A stretch of DNA of 64,000 bases from Pseudomonas fluorescens (lineage in GTDB: Bacteria > Pseudomonadota > Gammaproteobacteria > Pseudomonadales > Pseudomonadaceae), in contig LR782234.1 in the NCBI GenBank assembly GCA_902825215.1, positions 930,001 through 994,000 of the forward strand. Reading direction: 5' to 3'. Below, in pieces: positions 56,573-64,000 of this stretch (its first letter is position 1; each line of letters begins with the position of its first letter). Under the pieces are notes generated by a model that did no database searches, was not told where the DNA came from, and worked only from the letters and a program-made list of their open reading frames with translations. The position numbers and the translations under genes were made by a program.

Positions 56573-57430
56573 TTAGGTGAGGTCGCGGTGGCGAACCTGG
56601 ACGTTTTTCAAGGTTTTCTGCAGCGCCTGACCCAGACGTTCGGTCAGGTAGACGGAGCGGTGATGCCCGCCGGTACAGCCAATGGCGACGGTCACATAGG
56701 CGCGGTTGCTCGCAGCAAAACGCGGCAGCCATTTGTGCAGGTAGGCGTAGATGTCCTGGTACATTTCTTCGACATCCGGCTGTTCCGCCAGGTACTCCGC
56801 CACCGGCGCGTCGAGACCAGACTGCTCACGTAATTCCGGCTTCCAATAGGGGTTGGGCAGGCAGCGAACGTCGAACACCAGATCCGCATCCACCGGCATG
56901 CCGCGCTTGAAACCGAACGATTCGACGAGAAACGCCGTGCCTGGCTCAGGCTGGTTCAGCAGGCGCAATTTGAGCGTGTCGCGCAACTGGTACAGGTTGA
57001 GGTGGGTGGTGTTGATCTTCAGATCAGCCAGGTCGGCGATCGGGCCGAGCAGGGCGCTTTCATCGTGGATCGCTTCGGCCAGTGAGCGATTGGCGTTGCT
57101 CAGTGGATGGCGGCGGCGGGTTTCGGAAAAACGCTTGAGCAGGGTTTCTTCGTCCGCATCCAGGTACAGCACATCACACTGGATGTGCTTGCTGCGCGCG
57201 TCTTCGAGCAGTTCCGGAAATCGTGACAGATGACTGGGCAAGTTGCGCGCATCGATCGAAACGGCTACCAGCGGTTGCGCGAGTTCGGTGTGAATCAGCG
57301 CACGTTCGGCCAGTTCCGGCAGCAAGCCGGCGGGCAGATTGTCGATGCAGTAGTAGCCGTTGTCCTCAAGGACATTCAGCGCGGTACTCTTGCCCGAGCC
57401 TGAGCGGCCACTGACGATGATCAAGCGCAT
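56573..57430 (-). CDS. rapZ: RNase adapter RapZ
   Basis: 285-aa cytoplasmic P-loop protein. Walker [10 protein letters not shown] (residues 8-16), with the C-terminal domain [19 protein letters not shown], the RNA/metabolite-binding part. In enterobacteria it targets GlmZ to RNase E; the RNA partner in Pseudomonas is not established. The ptsN stop lies two bases upstream. Confidence 0.97.
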   Translation of the reverse strand: MRLIIVSGRSGSGKSTALNVLEDNGYYCIDNLPAGLLPELAERALIHTELAQPLVAVSIDARNLPSHLSRFPELLEDARSKHIQCDVLYLDADEETLLKRFSETRRRHPLSNANRSLAEAIHDESALLGPIADLADLKINTTHLNLYQLRDTLKLRLLNQPEPGTAFLVESFGFKRGMPVDADLVFDVRCLPNPYWKPELREQSGLDAPVAEYLAEQPDVEEMYQDIYAYLHKWLPRFAASNRAYVTVAIGCTGGHHRSVYLTERLGQALQKTLKNVQVRHRDLT

Positions 57431-57432
57431 GA

Positions 57433-57897
57433 TTAATGCCCGTTCTGCTCGTCCAGTACGACCTGGTACAAGGCTTCGTTGCTTGGTGCGCTGCGCAGTT
57501 TTTCACGCACTTCCTTGCGATCGAGCATGCTGGCGATCTGGCGCAGCAGTTCCAGGTGCGCATCGGTGGCGGCTTCCGGGACCAGCAACACGAACAGCAG
57601 GTCGACCGGGGCTCCATCGATGGCGTCGAAATCAATCGGGGCTTCGAGGTGCAGCAGGGCGCTGACTGGCCCTGCGCAGCCCTTAAGGCGGCAGTGGGGG
57701 ATGGCGATGCCGTTGCCAAAACCGGTGGAACCGAGTTTTTCACGGGCGACCAACGCCTCGAAAACATCCTGCATCGCCAGATCCGGCACTTCGCGGTGGA
57801 TCAGGTTGGCAATCTGTTCGAGGGCTTTTTTCTTGCTGCCGCCCGGCGCGTTCACTTGGGAGCGGCCGGGGGTCAGGATGGTTTCAATTCGGATCAT
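57433..57897 (-). CDS. ptsN: PTS IIA-Ntr protein PtsN
   Basis: 154-aa IIA-type regulator. Phosphorylated His68 in [13 protein letters not shown]. It receives phosphate from Npr and regulates potassium, nitrogen and polyhydroxyalkanoate-related functions in pseudomonads. Placed 11 bases after hpf. Confidence 0.97.
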   Translation of the reverse strand: MIRIETILTPGRSQVNAPGGSKKKALEQIANLIHREVPDLAMQDVFEALVAREKLGSTGFGNGIAIPHCRLKGCAGPVSALLHLEAPIDFDAIDGAPVDLLFVLLVPEAATDAHLELLRQIASMLDRKEVREKLRSAPSNEALYQVVLDEQNGH

Positions 57898-57908
57898 GGA
57901 TGAGGGTG

Positions 57909-58217
57909 TTAACGACCGGTCGCGCCCTGGAGGAGGCTCTGGGTCTTTTCCTTATGCTTTTTGAGTTGGCGATCCAGCTTGTCGGTGAGTGAGTCGATCG
58001 CAGCATACATGTCGGTATCTTCTGCGTTGGCGACCACTTCACTGCCGGGAATATGCAAGGTGGCTTCGATTTTCTGCTTCAGCTTTTCGACACACATCGT
58101 GACTTGCACGTTGGTGATCTTGTCGAAATGTCGCTCCAGTCGTTGGAGTTTTTCCTCGATGTAGGAACGCAGAGGTTGGGTCACTTCCAGTTGGTGTCCA
58201 CTGATGTTGACTTGCAT
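57909..58217 (-). CDS. hpf: Ribosome hibernation promoting factor (short HPF)
   Basis: 102-aa S30AE-domain protein that dimerises or silences 70S ribosomes in stationary phase. MQVNISGHQLEVTQPLRSYI is the family N-terminus, set at 58217 with AAGGAGAAG upstream; an 18-residue extension is rejected. It has no C-terminal dimerisation domain, so it is the short type. It lies 73 bases downstream of rpoN. Confidence 0.96.
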   Translation of the reverse strand: MQVNISGHQLEVTQPLRSYIEEKLQRLERHFDKITNVQVTMCVEKLKQKIEATLHIPGSEVVANAEDTDMYAAIDSLTDKLDRQLKKHKEKTQSLLQGATGR

Positions 58218-58290
58218 ACAGCTTCTCCTTCGTTGCCAGTGAATAAAGCGGCAGGCCGAAAAGCCTGCCACTGGAACGCTGTAACGTGGC

Positions 58291-59784
58291 TTACATCAAC
58301 CGCTTGCGTTCGCTCGAAGGCGCGATTCCGAGGGATTCGCGATACTTGGCGACGGTGCGGCGAGCCACCTGAATGCCTTGTGCCTCCAGTAAACCAGCGA
58401 TCTTGCTGTCACTCAACGGCTTTTTCTGATTTTCCGCAGCAACCAGTTTCTTGATGATCGCGCGGATCGCCGTGGACGAGCATTCGCCGCCCTCGGAGGT
58501 ACTGACGTGGCTGGAGAAAAAGTATTTCAGCTCATAAATACCGCGCGGGGTATGCATGAATTTTTGTGTGGTCACCCGGGAAATCGTCGATTCGTGCATG
58601 CCCACCGCTTCGGCGATGTCATGCAGGACCAGCGGTTTCATGGCTTCGTCGCCATACTCGAGAAAACCGCGTTGATGCTCGACGATCTGCGTAGCGACCT
58701 TCATCAGGGTTTCGTTGCGGCTCTGCAAGCTTTTGATGAACCAGCGAGCTTCCTGCAGCTGATTGCGCATGAAGGTGTTGTCGGCGCTGGTGTCGGCGCG
58801 TTTTACGAAACCGGCGTACTGCGCGTTGACGCGCAGGCGCGGTACCGATTCCTGGTTCAGCTCGACCAGCCAGCGGTCGTTGTCCTTGCGCACGATAACG
58901 TCAGGTATGACGTATTCGGCTTCGGTGGACTCGATCTGCGAGCCTGGCCGCGGATTGAGGCTCTGCACCAGTTCGATGACCTGGCGCAGCTCGTCTTCCT
59001 TGAGTTTCATGCGTCGCATCAGCTGGCTGTAATCGCGGCTGCCGAGCAGATCGATGTAGTCGCTGACCAAGCGCTTGGCTTCTGCCAGCCAGGGTGTCTT
59101 GGCCGACAACTGACGCAGTTGCAGCAGCAGGCATTCGCTAAGGTTGCGTGCGCCGATGCCCGCGGGCTCGAACTGCTGGATGCGGTGCAGGACGGCTTCG
59201 ATCTCGTCCAGTTCGATGTCGAGTTCCGGATCGAAAGCGTCGAGGATTTCTTCGAGGGTTTCGTCCAGATAGCCCTGATTGTTGATGCAATCGATCAGGG
59301 TCACCGCGATCAGGCGATCGGTGTCGGACATCGGTGCGAGGTTCAATTGCCACAGCAGGTGGCTTTGCAGGCTTTCGCCGACGGAAGTTCGGGTGGTGAA
59401 GTCCCACTCGTCATCGTCGCTGCTCGGCAGGCTGCTGGCGCTGGTCTGGTAAACGTCTTCCCAGGCCGTGTCGACCGGCAGCTCGTTGGGGATGCGCTCG
59501 CTCCATTCGCCGTCGTCGAGGTTATCCACCGTCGGCGCGGCCTCCTGGTAAGAGGGCTCCTGAATTTCAGTGTTGGGCTTTTGCTCGACGTTGTCGGCCA
59601 GTGGATCGGAGTTGTCGAAGTCCTCGCCTTCTTCCTGGCGTTCGAGCATCGGGTTGGATTCCAGAGCCTCCTGGATTTCCTGTTGCAGATCCAGGGTCGA
59701 CAATTGGAGCAGGCGGATGGCCTGTTGCAGCTGCGGTGTCATCGTCAGCTGCTGGCCCATTCTCAAGACTAGCGATGGTTTCAT
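58291..59784 (-). CDS. rpoN: RNA polymerase sigma-54 factor
   Basis: 497-aa sigma-54. The N-terminal glutamine-rich region I ([21 protein letters not shown]), acidic region II, and the C-terminal RpoN box [10 protein letters not shown] followed by [14 protein letters not shown] are all present. It directs nitrogen, motility and other genes with activator proteins. Position between lptB and hpf is conserved in gamma-proteobacteria. Confidence 0.99.
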   Translation of the reverse strand: MKPSLVLRMGQQLTMTPQLQQAIRLLQLSTLDLQQEIQEALESNPMLERQEEGEDFDNSDPLADNVEQKPNTEIQEPSYQEAAPTVDNLDDGEWSERIPNELPVDTAWEDVYQTSASSLPSSDDDEWDFTTRTSVGESLQSHLLWQLNLAPMSDTDRLIAVTLIDCINNQGYLDETLEEILDAFDPELDIELDEIEAVLHRIQQFEPAGIGARNLSECLLLQLRQLSAKTPWLAEAKRLVSDYIDLLGSRDYSQLMRRMKLKEDELRQVIELVQSLNPRPGSQIESTEAEYVIPDVIVRKDNDRWLVELNQESVPRLRVNAQYAGFVKRADTSADNTFMRNQLQEARWFIKSLQSRNETLMKVATQIVEHQRGFLEYGDEAMKPLVLHDIAEAVGMHESTISRVTTQKFMHTPRGIYELKYFFSSHVSTSEGGECSSTAIRAIIKKLVAAENQKKPLSDSKIAGLLEAQGIQVARRTVAKYRESLGIAPSSERKRLM

Positions 59785-59969
59785 GGCAGGGGCTTAACAC
59801 CTTATTCGCCGGCGCTATGCGCCATCCACTACAGGGCGCCGAGGCGCCAAACTTAAGCAAATTATATGCCTGAAACTGAAGTGTTTGCCTAGAGCGCTGT
59901 AACAATTAAACGGTATAAAAAACGGCTTGATCGATACAGCACCCGCGCAGCTCACCCAACGGCTCGCGC

Positions 59970-60695
59970 TTAGAGGCGGAACTCGTGACCCAGATACACT
60001 TCCTTGACCAGATCGTTGGCCAGGATAGTCTCGGCGTCACCTTCGGCGATCAGCTGACCGTCGTTGACGATGTAAGCGGTTTCGCAGATATCCAGTGTCT
60101 CACGCACGTTGTGGTCGGTGATCAATACACCGATGCCCTTGGCCTTGAGATGATGAATGATTTGCTTGATGTCGCCGACCGAGATCGGGTCGACACCGGC
60201 GAACGGCTCGTCGAGCAGGATGAATTTCGGCGCGGTGGCCAGTGCGCGGGCAATTTCCACCCGGCGCCGCTCACCACCCGACAGGCTCATGCCGAGGTTG
60301 TCGCGAATGTGGCTGATGTGGAATTCCTGCAGCAGGCTTTCCAGCTCTTTGCGACGGCCGGCCTTGTCGAGTTCCTGACGGGTCTCGAGGATGGCCATGA
60401 TGTTGTCGGCCACCGACAGTTTGCGGAAGATCGACGCTTCTTGCGGCAGATAGCCGATGCCGGCCTTGGCACGGCCGTGCATTGGCTGGTGGCTGACGTC
60501 CAGGTCGTCGATCAGTACGCGGCCCTGATCGGCCTGCACCAGGCCGACGATCATGTAGAAGCAGGTGGTCTTGCCGGCACCGTTCGGGCCGAGCAGGCCG
60601 ACGATCTGGCCGCTGTCGATCGACAGGCTGACGTCCCGCACGACCTGGCGGCTTTTATAGGCCTTGGCCAGGTGCTGAGCTTTCAGAGTTGCCAT
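59970..60695 (-). CDS. lptB: LPS export ABC ATPase LptB
   Basis: 241-aa ATPase of the LptB2FGC extractor. Walker [10 protein letters not shown] (residues 36-44), signature [16 protein letters not shown], Walker [14 protein letters not shown]. The ATG overlaps the lptA stop (TAATG). A 185-base gap to rpoN follows, which should hold the rpoN promoter. Confidence 0.98.
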   Translation of the reverse strand: MATLKAQHLAKAYKSRQVVRDVSLSIDSGQIVGLLGPNGAGKTTCFYMIVGLVQADQGRVLIDDLDVSHQPMHGRAKAGIGYLPQEASIFRKLSVADNIMAILETRQELDKAGRRKELESLLQEFHISHIRDNLGMSLSGGERRRVEIARALATAPKFILLDEPFAGVDPISVGDIKQIIHHLKAKGIGVLITDHNVRETLDICETAYIVNDGQLIAEGDAETILANDLVKEVYLGHEFRL

Positions 60696-61240
60696 TACTG
60701 GGTTTTCTCGTCGGTTTTCTTCTTCGGCTGGATCACCATGTCGATGCGCGGACGCGCCTCGGTGACCTTGCTGCCGGTAGCGCGACCGGCGCTGGCGAGT
60801 TTCTTCACGGTGTCATAGACGATTTTCTCGCCTTGAGTCGTGTTGTTGTCCTTGTCGACAACTTTGGCCTTGTCGATCAGCACGACGCGATTCTGCGCGG
60901 CGTGGTACTGGATCGTCACGCCCCAGCCTTGTACAGGCTTGCTGTCACCGGCGGTCTGCAGTTGTTCGAAGTAAGCCAGGTTGCCGACGGAAGTCACCAC
61001 GTCAATGTCACCGGCCTGAGTGCGGGTGATGGTCACCGTGTTGCCTTTGACGATCATCGAACCCTGAGTGATGATCACATCACCTTTGTAGGTAGCGATG
61101 CCGTTCTTGTCGTCCAGTTGGGCGTCGTCGGCCTGAATGCGGATAGGTTGCTGCTGATCGTTCGGCAGAGCCCAGGCGCTCACGCTTCCCAGTGCTGCGC
61201 CCAGACTGAGCAAAATAGGGAGGGTTTTAACGAGCCTCAT
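60695..61240 (-). CDS. lptA: LPS transport periplasmic bridge protein LptA
   Basis: 181-aa periplasmic protein with a signal peptide ([20 protein letters not shown], cut at AWA-LPND) and the OstA fold: [20 protein letters not shown] and [17 protein letters not shown]. It polymerises between LptC and LptD. The start overlaps lptC by 14 bases. Confidence 0.96.
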   Translation of the reverse strand: MRLVKTLPILLSLGAALGSVSAWALPNDQQQPIRIQADDAQLDDKNGIATYKGDVIITQGSMIVKGNTVTITRTQAGDIDVVTSVGNLAYFEQLQTAGDSKPVQGWGVTIQYHAAQNRVVLIDKAKVVDKDNNTTQGEKIVYDTVKKLASAGRATGSKVTEARPRIDMVIQPKKKTDEKTQ

Positions 61241-61799
61241 ACTGTCCTCTTACGTTCGATTGCAGGTGTATCCTGCTGTCCTTCAGGTACGCTTTCATTC
61301 CGACGCCAGTCGACACACCGCCAGCGCCCTCGATTCTAACGGGTTGCGCGGTCTGCGCATATTCCTGCTGCGGGAATACGGTCATGCGAGTGCTGGTGAT
61401 CAGGGTGTCGCGTTTCTTTTCGTCGGTGCGCTTCACGCGCACCGAGTCGATCAGTTCTACTTCGGTGCCGCCGGAATTCACTTCGCCGCGCTCACTGGTC
61501 ACGTGCCACGGAAAATCCGTACCGCGATACATGTTCAGATCCGGTTTGGTCACCAGCGTGATGTCGGTGGCCTTGACGTGCTCGGCCTTGTCCGACGTCA
61601 TCTCGTACTGCACCTTGCCGTCGGGCAGGTACTGGATGGTATGCGTATTGGTTGCATACCAGTCGATCGGATTTTCGGCGGCCGAGACCGGCGGCTTGTC
61701 GAGAAAGCGTTCCGGGCTGATGTTCCAGTAGCCGACCGCGGCGAAAATCGCCGCGATGCAGCCGAACAGCAGGAAGTTGCGAAATTTTTTACTGAACAT
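61227..61799 (-). CDS. lptC: LPS export protein LptC
   Basis: Inner-membrane anchored periplasmic protein, 190 aa from MFSKKFRNFLLFGCIAAIF. One N-terminal helix, then the beta-jellyroll domain (VQYEMTSDKAEHVKATDITL). A GTG at 61811 (four codons upstream) overlaps the kdsC stop as GTGA and could be the true start by coupling. Neither has a clear Shine-Dalgarno site. Confidence 0.93.
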   Translation of the reverse strand: MFSKKFRNFLLFGCIAAIFAAVGYWNISPERFLDKPPVSAAENPIDWYATNTHTIQYLPDGKVQYEMTSDKAEHVKATDITLVTKPDLNMYRGTDFPWHVTSERGEVNSGGTEVELIDSVRVKRTDEKKRDTLITSTRMTVFPQQEYAQTAQPVRIEGAGGVSTGVGMKAYLKDSRIHLQSNVRGQYEAR

Positions 61800-61807
61800 G
61801 GCTTGGC

Positions 61808-62332
61808 TCACAGGTACGCGGCATTGGCCGCATCGAGGCGGCCCTGGGCGCGCAGGATCAATTCGCAGAATTCGCGGGCGGCACCTTCGCCGCCACGGGC
61901 GCGGGTCACGCCGTGGGCGTGCTCGCGGACGAAATCGGCGGCGTTGGCCACGGCCATGCCCAGACCGACACGGCGGATCACCGGCAGGTCAGGCAGGTCG
62001 TCACCGAGGTAGGCGACCTGTTCATAGCTTAGGCCCAGTTGCTCGAGCAGACCGTCGAGTACCACCAGTTTGTCTTCGCGGCCCTGAAACAGGTGCGGGA
62101 TGCCGAGGTTTTTCGCCCGGCGCTCAACCACCGGCGTCTTGCGACCGCTGATGATGGCAGTTTCCACGCCGGCGTTCATCAGCATCTTGATGCCCTGACC
62201 GTCGAGGGTGTTGAAGGTCTTGAATTCACTGCCGTCTTCCAGGAAGTACAGGCGCCCGTCGGTGAGGACGCCGTCAACATCGAAAACCGCCAGTTTGATT
62301 GCCTTGCCGCGTTGCAGCAGTTCGTTGCTCAT
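61808..62332 (-). CDS. kdsC: KDO 8-phosphate phosphatase KdsC
   Basis: 174-aa HAD phosphatase, third step of Kdo synthesis for LPS. Motif I AVFDVDGVLTDG, motif II ISGRKT, motif IV GDDLPDLPV. The ATG overlaps the kdsD stop (TAATG). Cap-less C1-type HAD typical of KdsC tetramers. Confidence 0.97.
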   Translation of the reverse strand: MSNELLQRGKAIKLAVFDVDGVLTDGRLYFLEDGSEFKTFNTLDGQGIKMLMNAGVETAIISGRKTPVVERRAKNLGIPHLFQGREDKLVVLDGLLEQLGLSYEQVAYLGDDLPDLPVIRRVGLGMAVANAADFVREHAHGVTRARGGEGAAREFCELILRAQGRLDAANAAYL

Positions 62333-63306
62333 TACATGACTCCTGCGCGCAGCAGATCGGAGAGGTTGAAGGCGCCTACCGGGCGGTCCTCCTCGTCGAC
62401 GACGACCAGTGCGTTGATTCGGTGATCTTCCATGATTTTCAGGGCTTCGGCAGCGAGCATTTCCGGGCGCGCGGTCTTGCCGTGTGCGGTCATGACCTGG
62501 TCGATGGTGGCGCTGCGAATGTCGATGGCGCGATCCAGGGTGCGGCGCAAGTCGCCGTCAGTAAAGATTCCGGCGAGCTTGCCGTCGGCTTCCAGGATCA
62601 CGGTCATGCCCAGACCTTTGCGGGTCATTTCCATCAGCGCGTCCTTGAGCAAAGTGCCACGTTGTACCTGCGGCAGCTCCTGGCCGGCGTGCATGACGTT
62701 TTCGACTTTCAGCAGCAAGCGGCGACCGAGGGCTCCACCCGGATGGGAAAAGGCGAAGTCTTCGGCGGTGAAGCCGCGGGCTTCCAGCAAGGCCACGGCC
62801 AGTGCGTCACCCATGACCAGTGCAGCGGTGGTCGAAGAGGTCGGTGCCAGGTTCAGCGGGCAGGCTTCATGCTCGACGTGCACGTTGAGATTGACCTCGG
62901 CGGCCTTCGCCAGTGGCGATTGCGGGTTGCCGGTGACGCTGATCAGCTGGATGCCCAAGCGTTTGATCAGCGGCAGCAGCGTGACGATTTCGTTGGTCGA
63001 GCCGGAATTGGACAGGGCGAGGATCACGTCATCGCGGGTGATCATGCCCATGTCGCCGTGACTGGCTTCGGCCGGGTGCACAAAAAATGCCGGGGTGCCG
63101 GTGCTGGCCAGGGTCGCGGCGATCTTGTTGCCGACGTGCCCGGACTTGCCCATGCCGACCACGACCACACGGCCCTTACTGGCCAGAATCATCTCGCAAG
63201 CGCGTACGAAATCGGCGTCGATATGGGGCAGCAAGCCTTGTACGGCTTCCATTTCGAGGCGGATGGTGCGTTGTGCCGATTGAATCAGGTCGCTGGATTG
63301 GCTCAT
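62332..63306 (-). CDS. kdsD: Arabinose 5-phosphate isomerase KdsD
   Basis: 324-aa isomerase making arabinose 5-phosphate for Kdo. SIS domain (VVVGMGKSGHVGNKIAATLAS; SNSGSTNEIVTLLP) followed by two CBS domains (from about residue 205). The start MSQSSDLIQSAQRTIRLEME at 63306; the extension to 63405 crosses the promoter. A perfect -10 box lies 35 bases upstream. Confidence 0.97.
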   Translation of the reverse strand: MSQSSDLIQSAQRTIRLEMEAVQGLLPHIDADFVRACEMILASKGRVVVVGMGKSGHVGNKIAATLASTGTPAFFVHPAEASHGDMGMITRDDVILALSNSGSTNEIVTLLPLIKRLGIQLISVTGNPQSPLAKAAEVNLNVHVEHEACPLNLAPTSSTTAALVMGDALAVALLEARGFTAEDFAFSHPGGALGRRLLLKVENVMHAGQELPQVQRGTLLKDALMEMTRKGLGMTVILEADGKLAGIFTDGDLRRTLDRAIDIRSATIDQVMTAHGKTARPEMLAAEALKIMEDHRINALVVVDEEDRPVGAFNLSDLLRAGVM

Positions 63307-63340
63307 GTCAGAAATCGTATAGCCCGATGAAAAGGCGGCG

Positions 63341-63346
63341 ATTATA
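63341..63346 (-). promoter_or_regulatory. -10 box of the kdsD-led operon
   Basis: TATAAT on the minus strand, 35 bases before the kdsD ATG. The -35 element is not clear at 16-18 bases. Confidence 0.5.
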
Positions 63347-63463
63347 GCGGTTATGTGGCAAAGCCTCACGCAAGTTCGTCGTGCTTTGTCATTCCCCGTT
63401 ACCAAAAGCCGGGAAAAGCCGCTGCAGACCTGTCATATCGCCGAATACAGGCTGGCACAAGCC

Positions 63464-63493
63464 TTGGGCGCGTGGCCTTTGCAGTGATATAGT
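63464..63493 (+). promoter_or_regulatory. Promoter of the mla operon
   Basis: TTGGGC (63464-63469), 18-base spacer, and extended -10 TGATATAGT (-10 at 63488-63493). It lies about 90 bases before mlaF. Confidence 0.5.
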
Positions 63494-63581
63494 TCGCCGC
63501 CAGTTCGGCCTGCCCGGGATGTATGTACTTTTTAACCAAAGACAGGCGTCCGAGTGAGAGGCTGCATCGCAAGGAGTTTAG

Positions 63582-64000
63582 ATGAGTGCCGATAACGCCT
63601 ACGCGGTCGAGCTGAAGGGAGTCTCCTTCAAGCGCGGTGCGCGCAGCATTTTCAATAACGTCGATATTCGCATCCCGCGCGGCAAGGTCACCGGCATCAT
63701 GGGGCCTTCCGGGTGTGGCAAGACCACGTTGCTGCGGTTGATGGGCGCGCAGTTGCGGCCAGCCAGCGGCGAAGTCTGGGTCAACGGCCAGAACCTGCCG
63801 ACGCTGTCGCGCAGCGATCTGTTCGATGCGCGAAAGCACATGGGCGTGCTGTTTCAGAGCGGCGCGCTGTTCACCGATCTCGATGTCTTCGAGAACGTGG
63901 CTTTCCCCCTGCGCGTGCATACCGAGTTGCCGGAAGAAATGATCCGCGACATCGTCCTGCTGAAATTGCAGGCGGTGGGGCTGCGCGGTGCCATCGAGCT
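63582..64000 (+). CDS. mlaF: Phospholipid transport ABC ATPase MlaF (partial, cut by window end)
   Basis: First 139 residues of the MlaFEDB ATPase, which maintains outer-membrane lipid asymmetry. The start MSADNAYAVELKGVSFKRGA at 63582 has AAGGAG upstream. Walker A GPSGCGKTT (41-49); Q-loop VLFQSGALFTDLDVFENVAF, the segment typical of MlaF/Ttg2A. The 3' part and downstream mlaEDCB are outside the window. Confidence 0.95.
   Translation, partial: MSADNAYAVELKGVSFKRGARSIFNNVDIRIPRGKVTGIMGPSGCGKTTLLRLMGAQLRPASGEVWVNGQNLPTLSRSDLFDARKHMGVLFQSGALFTDLDVFENVAFPLRVHTELPEEMIRDIVLLKLQAVGLRGAIE

Overview
This window is chromosomal DNA of a fluorescent Pseudomonas (P. fluorescens group). The evidence is the high GC content, the RoxSR, OprD-type porin, rpoN/Npr/PtsN and mla genes, and many Pseudomonas-type REP palindromes (GTGGGAGCGAGCCTGCTCGC and two variants). 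From memory, the gene order from dpp to mlaF follows P. aeruginosa PAO1 PA4506 down to PA4456, with one catabolic insertion. No rRNA, tRNA, CRISPR array, prophage or transposase gene was found.

Layout. (1) 1-3925, minus strand: a four-gene OpuC-type osmoprotectant ABC importer, divergent from prfC (4256-5839). (2) 5840-8436: a composite intergenic repeat, an MFS transporter and a tiny acidic secreted protein. (3) 8437-21068, minus strand: a dipeptide uptake system with one DppBCDF machine, four paralogous binding proteins and one OprD-family porin, divided by hairpins. (4) 21208-22573: the second composite repeat and a SIMPL-domain protein. (5) 22838-26478: the redox two-component pair roxS-roxR and a fused ABC exporter. 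(6) 26661-35268: a galactarate/glucarate catabolic locus made of an FCD-type GntR regulator, kdgD, 2-oxoglutarate semialdehyde dehydrogenase, an MFS sugar-acid permease, garD and an AEC transporter. Two small beta-rich proteins of unknown function lie between the regulator and kdgD. (7) 35404-37269: a CMD-family protein, a Ca2+/Na+ antiporter and an RlpA-like lipoprotein. (8) 37415-64000: core genes gatCAB, mreBCD-maf-rng-yhdP-nitrilase-tldD, yjgA, pmbA, a probable iron-regulated orf-sodA-ZIP group, npr-rapZ-ptsN-hpf-rpoN-lptBAC-kdsC-kdsD, and the start of the mla operon, cut by the window end.

How the genes work together. GarD, KdgD and the dehydrogenase convert galactarate to 2-oxoglutarate in three steps, with the MFS permease importing the substrate. 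The rpoN region couples nitrogen-PTS signalling with LPS transport and Kdo synthesis. MreBCD, Maf, RNase G and YhdP form a cell-shape and envelope block.

The most unusual observations are these. mreC appears to start at an ATT codon that has a strong Shine-Dalgarno sequence and aligns with the E. coli start methionine. The Ca2+/Na+ antiporter also lacks any ATG/GTG/TTG start that would keep its first membrane helix. Two clear candidate operators lie upstream of kdgD. Composite repeats with identical 148-bp MITE-like modules lie on either side of the dpp region. All positions and protein features come from reading the sequence; family functions come from established knowledge, and no database search was run.
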